From contig PIYF01000040.1 of the NCBI GenBank assembly GCA_003601875.1, forward strand, positions 1 to 6,925: a stretch of 6,925 nucleotides of DNA, read 5' to 3'. Of this stretch, positions 1-5,707 are shown piece by piece (positions within the stretch are counted from its first letter, which is position 1; the number at the start of each line of letters is the position of its first letter). The position numbers were made by a program, and so were the translations under genes. This stretch comes from Candidatus Bathyarchaeota archaeon. Its GTDB lineage: Archaea; Thermoproteota; Bathyarchaeia; Bathyarchaeales; Bathycorpusculaceae. Under the pieces are notes generated by a model that searched no databases, was not told where the DNA came from, and was given only the letters and a program-made list of their open reading frames with translations.

Positions 1-281
1 GTGTATCCTTCAACAGCAGACACCCACATCATATGTAAATGAACATCTGGTACTGGAACAATCCACACTTTAGAACAGTCAACCTTCATCTCCTCTAAGG
101 CTTTTCTAACCATTACTAAACGTTCACCTGCCGTGAAAGGATTTTCTTTTCTATGACTGTATTGGGCGCTTCCAATAACTATGACGAGTTCATCTACGTT
201 TTTTAATGCATATTTTATCGCAGCTGAATGCCCAAGGTGAAATGGTTGAAACCTTCCAACAAACAATCCACGTTTAATCAT
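1..281 (-). CDS. nadM: Archaeal nicotinamide-nucleotide adenylyltransferase, N-terminal part (cut by window edge)
   Basis: Transfers AMP from ATP to nicotinamide or nicotinate mononucleotide, the last or next-to-last step of NAD synthesis, in the cytosol. Only the first 93 residues are present; the rest lies beyond the left edge. Reading from ATG at 281, residues 5-18 give GLFVGRFQPFHLGH, the nucleotidyltransferase nucleotide-binding motif with the HxGH signature at 15-18. IGSAQYSHRKENPFTAGER follows at about 36-54 and is typical of the archaeal NadM family. The PVPDVH stretch and the W near residue 86 also fit. The second family signature (ISxTxxR type) would be past the edge and cannot be checked. 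The start is supported by a GAGATGA-like site 4 bases upstream. The gene begins 4 bases after the stop of the alkyltransferase gene, so the two are probably co-transcribed and perhaps translationally coupled. I see no functional link between DNA alkyl repair and NAD synthesis beyond this spacing. Confidence 0.93.
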   Translation of the reverse strand, partial: MIKRGLFVGRFQPFHLGHSAAIKYALKNVDELVIVIGSAQYSHRKENPFTAGERLVMVRKALEEMKVDCSKVWIVPVPDVHLHMMWVSAVEGY

Positions 282-285
282 TAAA

Positions 286-903
286 TCATCTCACAAAACT
301 ATTGAATTTAAATGAATTAATATTTACTCTTTTGAGAACAAATTCAACTGGAAAAACACGTAATTTTCCATCATTCACTCTTATCTCCCTTTCAGAAGAA
401 AAACCTCTACTTTCACGCTTCAAAATTTCAAGTTTAACGTTTAATCCAAAACCATAACCGCCTAAGGTGAAATCTGAACGGACAACTCTATGACATGGAA
501 CAAGTAAGGGAAAAAGGTTTGAAGCCATAACCCTGCCAACAGCTCTAGGGCTTCCTCCAACGCATTTAGCGACAAAACCGTAGGAAGTTACATATCCAAT
601 TGGAACCTGCAGAACAGCCTCTATTACTTTTCTTGAGTAAACTGAAAGTTGCTCAGTGGCTAATGGAAAACTTTCAGAAGTTTCCTTTCCATAATAAATG
701 TTTTTTAGCGACTTCAAAATGCGTCTAGCAAAGGCTGAAGATTTTTCGTTTTGTTTAAACGGCATGTTAAAAGGAACCTTTAAAAGAAGATTGTGTAAGA
801 CGGTTTTCCTATTTTGATTAAAGGTTGTGGCATAAATTTTCTCTTCATCTGTTATGATGCCGAACCATAAGTCACCGTTTTTTTCAATGTAGAGGTTAAG
901 CAT
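286..903 (-). CDS. ogt: Methylated-DNA--[protein]-cysteine S-methyltransferase (O6-alkylguanine-DNA alkyltransferase)
   Basis: Suicide DNA-repair protein that moves the alkyl group from O6-alkylguanine onto its own cysteine. The 205-residue product has a divergent N-terminal domain (about 1-80) and the conserved DNA-binding domain (about 84-166). The active-site motif PCHRVV lies at 136-141, with Cys137 as the acceptor. Tyr108 (TSYGFVA), Arg120 (the arginine finger, SPRAVGR) and Asn129 (ASNLFP) match the positions family members use for base flipping and the Asn hinge. Glu164 (ILKRES) matches the glutamate that completes the Cys-His-Glu relay. Having PCHR rather than PWHR argues for a true transferase and not an alkyltransferase-like protein. 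A tail of about 37 residues after 168 is longer than in compact members. ATG at 903 is favoured by GAGGT seven bases upstream. It lies divergent from psmB, and nadM follows 4 bases downstream. Confidence 0.93.
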   Translation of the reverse strand: MLNLYIEKNGDLWFGIITDEEKIYATTFNQNRKTVLHNLLLKVPFNMPFKQNEKSSAFARRILKSLKNIYYGKETSESFPLATEQLSVYSRKVIEAVLQVPIGYVTSYGFVAKCVGGSPRAVGRVMASNLFPLLVPCHRVVRSDFTLGGYGFGLNVKLEILKRESRGFSSEREIRVNDGKLRVFPVEFVLKRVNINSFKFNSFVR

Positions 904-910
904 TTAACCA

Positions 911-915
911 ACCTC
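911..915 (-). promoter_or_regulatory. Ribosome binding site of the alkyltransferase gene
   Basis: GAGGT on the minus strand, seven bases before the ATG at 903. It matches the pyrimidine-rich 3' end expected of archaeal 16S rRNA and supports this start. Confidence 0.6.
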
Positions 916-942
916 ATCTTACAAGAAATTATTTTGCATCAG

Positions 943-955
943 TAAGCTTAATAGT
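943..955. promoter_or_regulatory. Possible TATA region shared by divergent ogt and psmB
   Basis: The 84-base gap between the divergent starts (904-987) contains an AT-rich block around TAAGCTTAATAG. On the plus strand its centre lies near 950, which would put a transcript start around 976, close before the psmB ATG at 988. On the minus strand it would put a start around 922, leaving a short leader that still contains the GAGGT site. The spacing fits archaeal TATA rules (about 26 bases) in both directions, but AT-rich DNA gives such matches easily, so this is a weak call. Confidence 0.3.
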
Positions 956-987
956 TTGGCTTGTACATATCAGAAAGAGTGGTTAAA

Positions 988-1608
988 ATGGAAAGACAAG
1001 GACAACAATCTCAATATCCATGGATTCCAGGAGCAACAACCGTTGGGGTTGTCTGCAGAGACGGTGTAATCTTGGCGTCTGAGAAACGTGTTTCATATGG
1101 ATATTTAGTTGTAAGCAAAGGTGGGAAAAAAGTTTTTAAAATTACAGACCATATAGGTGCAGCATGCGCTGGACTAGTCTCAGATATGCAAATTCTTGTT
1201 AGAGAGGTTGAAGCATACGCAAACCTGTATAGTCTGGATGTTGGAAGGCCAATATCTGTAAGGTCTGCAGCGAAACTTATGTCGAACCTCCTCTTCAACC
1301 AGAGGTTGGCTCCGTTAATTACACAAACAATAGTGGGCGGAATAGATGATGAAGGCTCATCAATATACGTTTTAGACATCCTTGGTTCAGTGATACCGGA
1401 CAATTATGCAGTTGTTGGTTCAGGAACAGAAATAGCAGTTGGTGTTCTTGAGCAAGGTTATAAAGAAGACATGTCTATGGAGGAGGGAAAAGATTTGGTT
1501 GTTAGATCTATAAAGTCTGCTATAAGCAGGGACATTATGAGCGGGGATGGAATAGACTTCCTTTTGATAACAAAGGATGGAATTAAAGAGGAATCCACAA
1601 AATTCTAA
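988..1608 (+). CDS. psmB: 20S proteasome beta subunit, probably the non-catalytic paralogue
   Basis: Beta-ring subunit of the archaeal 20S proteasome, which degrades unfolded proteins in the cytosol. From ATG 988 the product is 206 residues. VGVVCRDGVILASEKR, KKVFKI, CAGLVSD, VVGSG, GVLEQGY and SRDIMSGDGID are all family hallmarks. Active subunits are cut at Gly|Thr to expose Thr1 in a GTTTVG context. Here residues 15-20 read GATTVG, so alanine (Ala16) occupies position 1. Keeping Glu32 (position 17) and Lys48 (position 33) in register leaves no gap that would make a threonine position 1. The Ser145, Asp182 and Ser185 equivalents of the catalytic neighbourhood are retained. From memory, one of the two beta subunits of Sulfolobus also lacks Thr1 and has a similar ASERR-SYG segment. 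A second, active psmB elsewhere is therefore expected. In-frame TTG 961 and GTG 979 would only lengthen the propeptide, and the ATG has a weak GAGTGG site upstream. Confidence 0.93.
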   Translation: MERQGQQSQYPWIPGATTVGVVCRDGVILASEKRVSYGYLVVSKGGKKVFKITDHIGAACAGLVSDMQILVREVEAYANLYSLDVGRPISVRSAAKLMSNLLFNQRLAPLITQTIVGGIDDEGSSIYVLDILGSVIPDNYAVVGSGTEIAVGVLEQGYKEDMSMEEGKDLVVRSIKSAISRDIMSGDGIDFLLITKDGIKEESTKF

Positions 1609-1624
1609 AGGTAAACCTGCAAGA

Positions 1625-1640
1625 TAAATTATATTCAAAT
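1625..1640 (+). promoter_or_regulatory. Possible TATA element before the AMMECR1 gene
   Basis: An AT-only run (TAAATTATATT followed by AAAT) sits in the short psmB-AMMECR1 gap, centred about 35 bases before the TTG at 1665. It could allow the AMMECR1 gene its own transcript in addition to read-through from psmB. The evidence is composition and spacing only. Confidence 0.25.
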
Positions 1641-1664
1641 TTCTAATTGAAAAGGGAAGCAAAA

Positions 1665-2291
1665 TTGTCCTTTCATTTAAGCCTTGAAGAGGGAAAGTTT
1701 CTAGTAAAACTTGCAAGAAAAGCCGTTGAAGAATATTTAGCAAAAGGAATACGTATAGAGGTTCCGAGAGAAACTTCAGAGAAACTTTTGAAACCCTGCG
1801 GAGTTTTCGTGACGATAAACAGTGCGAAGGGCGAGAGAAAAGAGTTAAGGGGATGTATAGGTCTTCCATATCCAACTACGCCTTTGGCTAAAGCGGTAAT
1901 TGAAGCAGCCATAAGTTCAGCAACTCAAGATCCAAGATTTTATCCGCTTTCAATAAGTGAACTTGAAAAAGTTGTTTTTGAAGTAAGCATTTTAACACCT
2001 CCTAAACTTGTAAAGGTGGAAAAACCAACAGATTATCCGTCCAAAATAAAGGTTGGAGAAGACGGGTTAATAGTTGAAAAAGGAATGTTTAAGGGTCTTC
2101 TTCTACCTCAAGTTCCAGTTGAATGGAAATGGAACGAAGAAGAATTTCTATGCCAATGCTGCATCAAGGCTGGTTTGCCGCCAGATTGTTGGCTGACAGA
2201 AGGAACAAGAATTTACAAGTTTCAAGCAATAGTTTTTGAGGAGGAAAAACCGAAGGGAGAGGTGAAACGTAAACCCCTCGGCGGGAAGTAA
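1665..2291 (+). CDS. AMMECR1-domain protein
   Basis: Member of the AMMECR1 family, conserved from archaea to humans. Its biochemical activity is not established, so no reaction is assigned. The signature LRGCIG is clear (positions 1844-1861), followed by [12 protein letters not shown], then [27 protein letters not shown], and KAGLPPDCW near the C-terminus. The single domain fills the protein. No MEMO or radical-SAM partner, as seen in some family contexts, is present here. Cysteines are unusually dense around CQCC in the C-terminal helix. The start is uncertain. TTG at 1665 has AGGGAAG shortly upstream and gives 208 residues. TTG at 1647, in frame, would add six residues (MKREAK) but has no visible binding site. 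The gene follows psmB by under 60 bases and precedes the glycosyltransferase by 4 bases. Confidence 0.9.
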   Translation: MSFHLSLEEGKFLVKLARKAVEEYLAKGIRIEVPRETSEKLLKPCGVFVTINSAKGERKELRGCIGLPYPTTPLAKAVIEAAISSATQDPRFYPLSISELEKVVFEVSILTPPKLVKVEKPTDYPSKIKVGEDGLIVEKGMFKGLLLPQVPVEWKWNEEEFLCQCCIKAGLPPDCWLTEGTRIYKFQAIVFEEEKPKGEVKRKPLGGK

Positions 2292-2295
2292 TTTA

Positions 2296-3477
2296 ATGCG
2301 TGTTTATTTTTCTCCATGTGGAATAGGGTTAGGTCATGTTGGAAGATGCATTCCGATAGCAAGAAGGCTTATGGAAAAGAAAGCTAAAGTTTTGTTTTCA
2401 ACTTATAGGGAAGGCTTATCCTATGTTGAACGTGAAAGAATTCCCTTCGTAGAATCTCCATCAATAGGTTTTCAAGTTAAACCAGATGGAACAATAGACT
2501 TTAAACAGACAACAATTAATCCTGGACCGTTCCTTGCATCTTTCACCCTTATGGAACAAATAAACGCTGAATTAAGGTTTATTGAAAGCTTTAACCCTCA
2601 CGTTGTTGTTTCAGACTCCAGAGCTTCACCGTTGTTTGCAGCAAAAATGTTAGGAATACCAAGAATCTGCATTTTGAATCAATTTCAAGTTATTGTGCCA
2701 AGGAAAAAACGTTTCCTAAAACTGGCAAGACTTGCAGACTTCATAGCCTTAGCATTAATTGGAAAAATGTGGACTATGGGAAACCATATTTTAATACCAG
2801 ACTTCCCTGAACCATACACCATAAGTTCAGGTAACCTTCACATCCCAAAATCATATAGAAAACTTGTGAAATTAATAGGACCTATAATACCGAAACGTCC
2901 AGAGGAACTGCCAACTAAAATGGAACTACGAAGAAAACTTGGTTTACCATTAGATAAACCAGTTATCTTTGCACCGCTCAGTGGTCCAGTAAGGGAAAGA
3001 GCGTTTTTAACTGGAATTTTAAGAAAAATATTCCTTAAGTTTCCATCCGACTATGAAGTTGTTATGTCTCTTGGCTATCCAAACACTGATAATAAGCCAA
3101 TTAATCACGGCAATTTTACAACTTATAAATGGATTCCAAACCGCTTTGAATATTTAAAGGCGTGCGACCTCCTTATAAGTCGAGCTGGACATGGAACTAT
3201 AACTCAATGCATGTACTACGGAAAACCTATGATTTTAATACCAACACCAAGCCACACGGAACAAATTAACAATGCGAAGAAAACAATGGATTTAGGTGTT
3301 GCGAGAATCATTCAACAAGAGAAGCTTACCAAGGCTAAACTATTAAAAAATGTTAAGCTTATGCTGCAAAGCAAGGTTCAGGAAAGAATTACGCAAATCC
3401 AAGAAGAAGTTTTAAAATATGATGGATTAAAAAGGGCTGTGGAGACAATAATTAAAGTAGCTGAAAACCAAAATTGA
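2296..3477 (+). CDS. GT-B fold glycosyltransferase (MurG/UGT-like)
   Basis: Probable nucleotide-sugar-dependent glycosyltransferase of 393 residues with the two-domain GT-B plan. The N-terminal domain opens with CGIGLGHVGR (8-17), the glycine-rich loop of the MurG/UDP-glucuronosyltransferase type, and contains PHVVVSDSRASP (101-112). The C-terminal domain carries the donor-binding region: IPNRFEYLKACDLLISRAGH (280-299) with GTITQ, then YGKPMILIPTPSHTEQINNA (308-327). In this region the Gly-rich turn and the Glu-Gln pair at 322-323 usually contact the nucleotide and sugar. No signal peptide or membrane helix is evident, so it should work at the cytosolic face. Donor and acceptor cannot be told from sequence. 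Archaeal relatives are often linked to lipid or protein glycosylation, but no other glycan gene is nearby. ATG 2296 lies 4 bases after the AMMECR1 stop and is the natural start because the fold begins at once. No strong binding site precedes it, so coupling is likely. Confidence 0.87.
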   Translation: MRVYFSPCGIGLGHVGRCIPIARRLMEKKAKVLFSTYREGLSYVERERIPFVESPSIGFQVKPDGTIDFKQTTINPGPFLASFTLMEQINAELRFIESFNPHVVVSDSRASPLFAAKMLGIPRICILNQFQVIVPRKKRFLKLARLADFIALALIGKMWTMGNHILIPDFPEPYTISSGNLHIPKSYRKLVKLIGPIIPKRPEELPTKMELRRKLGLPLDKPVIFAPLSGPVRERAFLTGILRKIFLKFPSDYEVVMSLGYPNTDNKPINHGNFTTYKWIPNRFEYLKACDLLISRAGHGTITQCMYYGKPMILIPTPSHTEQINNAKKTMDLGVARIIQQEKLTKAKLLKNVKLMLQSKVQERITQIQEEVLKYDGLKRAVETIIKVAENQN

Positions 3478-3480
3478 CAA

Positions 3481-3494
3481 CAAATATTTTATTA
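3481..3494 (+). promoter_or_regulatory. Possible TATA element before nadC
   Basis: CAAATATTTTATTA in the 21-base gap after the glycosyltransferase. Its centre near 3488 lies about 29 bases before the in-frame ATG at 3517, the spacing of archaeal leaderless transcripts. This is weak, based on composition and distance alone. Confidence 0.3.
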
Positions 3495-3498
3495 GTTG

Positions 3499-4386
3499 AT
3501 GAGAGAAGCTAAAAGTATGTTCATGCCTCGGAAGCTTTTGGAAGAAAAACTTCAAAACATCCTTAAAGAGGATGTTGAAAAAGGAGATGTAACAACATCT
3601 CTCCTTATCCCTCCGGAAAGCGTGGCGGAAGCAGAAGTCATAGCGAAAGAAGATGGAGTCATAGCTGGTTTAGAGGAAGCAGAAATTCTAGCGGAAAGTT
3701 TAGGGTTAAAAGTTAAACGTACAGTTTCAGATGGGGAGAAAATAAAGAAAGGAAAAGTTTTAATGAAAATTTCCGGAGAAACAAGGACAATCTTAACTGT
3801 TGAACGCACATTACTAAACATTGTTTCACGTATGAGTGGAATAGCTACAGCTACAAGAAAACTTGTGGAAAAAGCTAAAAAAGCTGGCTTTAAGGTGCGT
3901 GTCGCCTGCACAAGGAAGGTTGCTCCTGGACTATTATATCTGGATAAGAAAGCTGTTCTAATAGGTGGAGGTGACACTCACCGTTTATGTTTAGATGACA
4001 TGATTTTAATTAAAGACAACCACATTGCAGTTGTGGGAAGCATTGAAAAAGCTGTAAAAACAGCGAAAGAAAAAGCGTCGTTCAGCAAAAAAGTTGAAGT
4101 TGAAGTTACAAGGGTTGAGGATGCCGTTAAAGCAGTGAAAGCTGGAGCTGATATAATAATGTTTGACAACTTTAAACCAGAGCAAGTTGAAAAGGCTGTA
4201 AAAAAGCTTAAAGAGATGGGTTTTTATGGAAAGGTTTTATTGGAAGCAAGTGGTGGAATAACAGCAAACAACTTTTTAGAATATGCATCTAAAGGCGTCA
4301 ACATAGTAAGTCTAGGCGAATTAACTGACAGCGTTAAAGCCTTAGACATAAGCTTGGAAATCAGGAAAATAAGAATGGAAAGATAG
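3499..4386 (+). CDS. nadC: Nicotinate-nucleotide pyrophosphorylase (quinolinate phosphoribosyltransferase)
   Basis: Converts quinolinate and phosphoribosyl pyrophosphate to nicotinate mononucleotide with release of CO2, in de novo NAD synthesis. The 295-residue product has the full family pattern, counted from ATG 3499: LKEDVEKGDVTTS (22-34), VERTLLNIVSRMSGIAT (101-117), CTRKVAPG (137-144), GGGDTHRLCLDDMILIKDNH (156-175), EVEVTR (200-205), MFDNF (221-225), EASGGI (249-254) and VSLGELTDS (270-278). The basic residues expected to bind quinolinate and PRPP (Arg103, Arg139, Lys140, His161, Arg162, Lys172) and the acidic Glu200 and Asp223 are in place, so it should be active. The start is unsure: TTG 3496, ATG 3499, ATG 3517 and ATG 3523 are all in frame and none has a strong binding site. 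An AT-rich run about 29 bases before 3517 would even allow leaderless translation from that ATG. Its 3' end overlaps the convergent membrane-protein gene by 26 bases. Confidence 0.95.
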   Translation: MREAKSMFMPRKLLEEKLQNILKEDVEKGDVTTSLLIPPESVAEAEVIAKEDGVIAGLEEAEILAESLGLKVKRTVSDGEKIKKGKVLMKISGETRTILTVERTLLNIVSRMSGIATATRKLVEKAKKAGFKVRVACTRKVAPGLLYLDKKAVLIGGGDTHRLCLDDMILIKDNHIAVVGSIEKAVKTAKEKASFSKKVEVEVTRVEDAVKAVKAGADIIMFDNFKPEQVEKAVKKLKEMGFYGKVLLEASGGITANNFLEYASKGVNIVSLGELTDSVKALDISLEIRKIRMER

Positions 4387-4972
4387 AGAAAATCGTGAAT
4401 TTTGCGGTTTGAAAACTTTTAAAATACTGATTTAAGACAACCTCTATAACGGCTGCCACTAAAAGAATTAAAGCTGAAATAGAAATAAACAAACAAGCAT
4501 TCTTAACTTCTATTTTACTTCGGTGCTGTATAAGCCTCCACGTTAACCAACAACTTTCAGCCATGGCTATGGAATAAGCTAAAAACTCCATCCAAGTGAA
4601 AGGCAGAATAAAAAGTAGGAAAAAAGACAGGATAGGATTAAGATTGTAAGTGAGGCTGTCCGCTTGTAATACAAGTCCAGTACTATAAAGTGAGTAGAAT
4701 TCGAAGGCTGGTCCAGCAATTGGAACGAAACCAATTAAACATAACATAAAATTGTTTCCGAAAATGAAGGATACTTGCTGTGTAAGTGGAAGACTGTTTA
4801 CAGTGTTTCTTGTACTATTAATTGTATTTTCAAGTTCATTTACGTCGCTTTCCCTAAGGGGAGTTAACAATCCAGCAATTGTTATGGCAACGGCTACTAA
4901 AAAGAAAACTAGAATCGCCGTTATCCTCTTTTCTCTAGACGAAAGTTTGTTCCAAAAACTGAAGGCACACAA
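4361..4972 (-). CDS. SpoIIM-like (DUF95/COG1300-type) integral membrane protein
   Basis: Polytopic membrane protein of 203 residues, of unknown function in archaea. A basic N-terminal stretch (KLSSREKR) leads into a first helix at about 17-37. A polar loop (about 38-65) follows. Further hydrophobic segments lie at about 70-90, 92-104, 113-140 and 158-181. FIFGNNFMLCLIGFVPIAG (69-87) resembles the paired-Asn motif plus glycine-rich helix of SpoIIM-family proteins. The intramembrane Glu129 in FTWMEFLAYSIA matches the conserved glutamate of the later helix. Bacterial SpoIIM acts in spore engulfment, but archaeal members do not sporulate and their role is unknown. TTG at 4972 starts 2 bases after the stop of the DUF4152-like gene, with a GGG-containing site inside that gene's end, so translation is probably coupled. 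The last eight codons lie antisense to the end of nadC. The family call rests on motif memory and topology. Confidence 0.65.
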   Translation of the reverse strand: MCAFSFWNKLSSREKRITAILVFFLVAVAITIAGLLTPLRESDVNELENTINSTRNTVNSLPLTQQVSFIFGNNFMLCLIGFVPIAGPAFEFYSLYSTGLVLQADSLTYNLNPILSFFLLFILPFTWMEFLAYSIAMAESCWLTWRLIQHRSKIEVKNACLFISISALILLVAAVIEVVLNQYFKSFQTAKFTIFSIFPFLFS

Positions 4973-4974
4973 TT

Positions 4975-5670
4975 TTAACCCTTTTTCGGAGTTATTTTTA
5001 AGGCTCTAAACCCTCTTGCACAAGGATTTAACATTTCTGTAATATTAACTTTTTTCAAAATTTTCTCCTCGTCTTCTGCATATCCTCTTACATCATGTTC
5101 AGCAGCTATTAAAGAATGGAGGTAAACTCCGTTAATAGCTGTTCTAAATTGACATTTTGAAGGTAAACCGAGAGTTAAAACCTTATTTTCATCAACAGCT
5201 TTTTTAGAGGCGTATATAACAGCGTAAGCTCCCGCTGTTAACTCTGCAATTCTCACAGGAACACTTTCCTTGCCTATGGCTAAAACAGCAATCCCGTGTT
5301 TACGTGTAACGTTTCCAGCTATTTTCCTAAGTTTTGGAAGAATCTTTAAAAGATGTCTTTTAGCTTTACTTGAAGCCTTAACATTTGAAAGTTGAATTGC
5401 TGACAATCTCTCAAGGGGAACAGCTCCTAAAGACATGTCTAAATGGACAATATCAGCCTTAACCCTTTCAAGAAGCTCCTCACAAAGTTCAGCTTCATGA
5501 ACAACAAGTTCATGTCCATCTTCCGCCGCTGTAAAAATAGGTTCAGCTAAACATGTAGATGCTTCTCTGTAGGGTGGAAGAACAAGAACAGCTGCTACTG
5601 CCACAATAGAAACTGGTTGGAAGTTTTCATCCAGCAAAGCAGAAGCTGAATCAGCAGCAATAATCCTCAA
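4975..5670 (-). CDS. DUF4152-like archaeal protein, possible RNase H-like nuclease
   Basis: Soluble protein of 231 residues that I match, from memory, to archaeal family DUF4152. Its Pyrococcus furiosus member (PF2046) has, as I recall, an RNase H-like fold and reported single-strand DNA exonuclease activity. The N-terminus MRIIAADSASALLDENF reads as a first strand carrying Asp7, followed by a hydrophobic stretch (21-33). HLDMSLGAV (76-84) offers Asp78, RIAELTAGAYAVIYAS (140-155) offers Glu143, and AAEHDVRGYAEDEE (189-202) offers Glu191 and Asp193. That set of acidic residues on separate elements would suit a two-metal nuclease, but the assignment of catalytic residues is inference. TTG at 5670 is secure because AAGGTGA lies only 4 bases upstream. 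The gene sits 37 bases after rlmE and 2 bases before the membrane-protein gene. This suggests an RNA- or DNA-processing role alongside them, not proven. Confidence 0.68.
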   Translation of the reverse strand: MRIIAADSASALLDENFQPVSIVAVAAVLVLPPYREASTCLAEPIFTAAEDGHELVVHEAELCEELLERVKADIVHLDMSLGAVPLERLSAIQLSNVKASSKAKRHLLKILPKLRKIAGNVTRKHGIAVLAIGKESVPVRIAELTAGAYAVIYASKKAVDENKVLTLGLPSKCQFRTAINGVYLHSLIAAEHDVRGYAEDEEKILKKVNITEMLNPCARGFRALKITPKKG

Positions 5671-5674
5671 TATT

Positions 5675-5681
5675 TCACCTT
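5675..5681 (-). promoter_or_regulatory. Strong ribosome binding site of the DUF4152-like gene
   Basis: AAGGTGA on the minus strand followed by AATA and then TTG at 5670. This near-consensus archaeal site decides in favour of the TTG start. Confidence 0.75.
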
Positions 5682-5707
5682 GCTTCTAAAATAACAATTA
5701 TAAACAT

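Noticed and set aside
961..987. Longer psmB start at TTG 961 or GTG 979
   Set aside because: It adds nine or three residues to a propeptide that is already long. ATG 988 is the better codon and leaves room for the promoter.
1011..1403. 130-codon open frame antisense to psmB
   Set aside because: It lies wholly inside a gene with strong family motifs on the other strand, and its translation shows no recognisable domain.
1609..1618. AGGTAAACCT short inverted repeat after psmB as a terminator
   Set aside because: Only a four-base stem with a two-base loop and no following T-run, so it is too small to call.
1420..1912. Antisense open frames over the psmB end and the AMMECR1 start
   Set aside because: They are mirror frames of well-supported genes, with no motif and no convincing ribosome site.
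2257..2290. GAGAGGTGA near the end of the AMMECR1 gene as the ribosome site of the glycosyltransferase
   Set aside because: It lies about 30 bases before ATG 2296, too far for direct use, and no in-frame start lies nearer. A fold with CCCCTC downstream is possible but only four to five pairs.
3552..4169. Two antisense open frames within nadC
   Set aside because: Their serine/threonine/phenylalanine-rich composition is the expected complement of a lysine/glutamate/alanine-rich gene.
4752..5009. Plus-strand 85-codon frame with a hydrophobic stretch
   Set aside because: It is antisense to the N-terminal half of the membrane-protein gene and the end of the DUF4152-like gene. Its hydrophobicity is a by-product and it has no family match.
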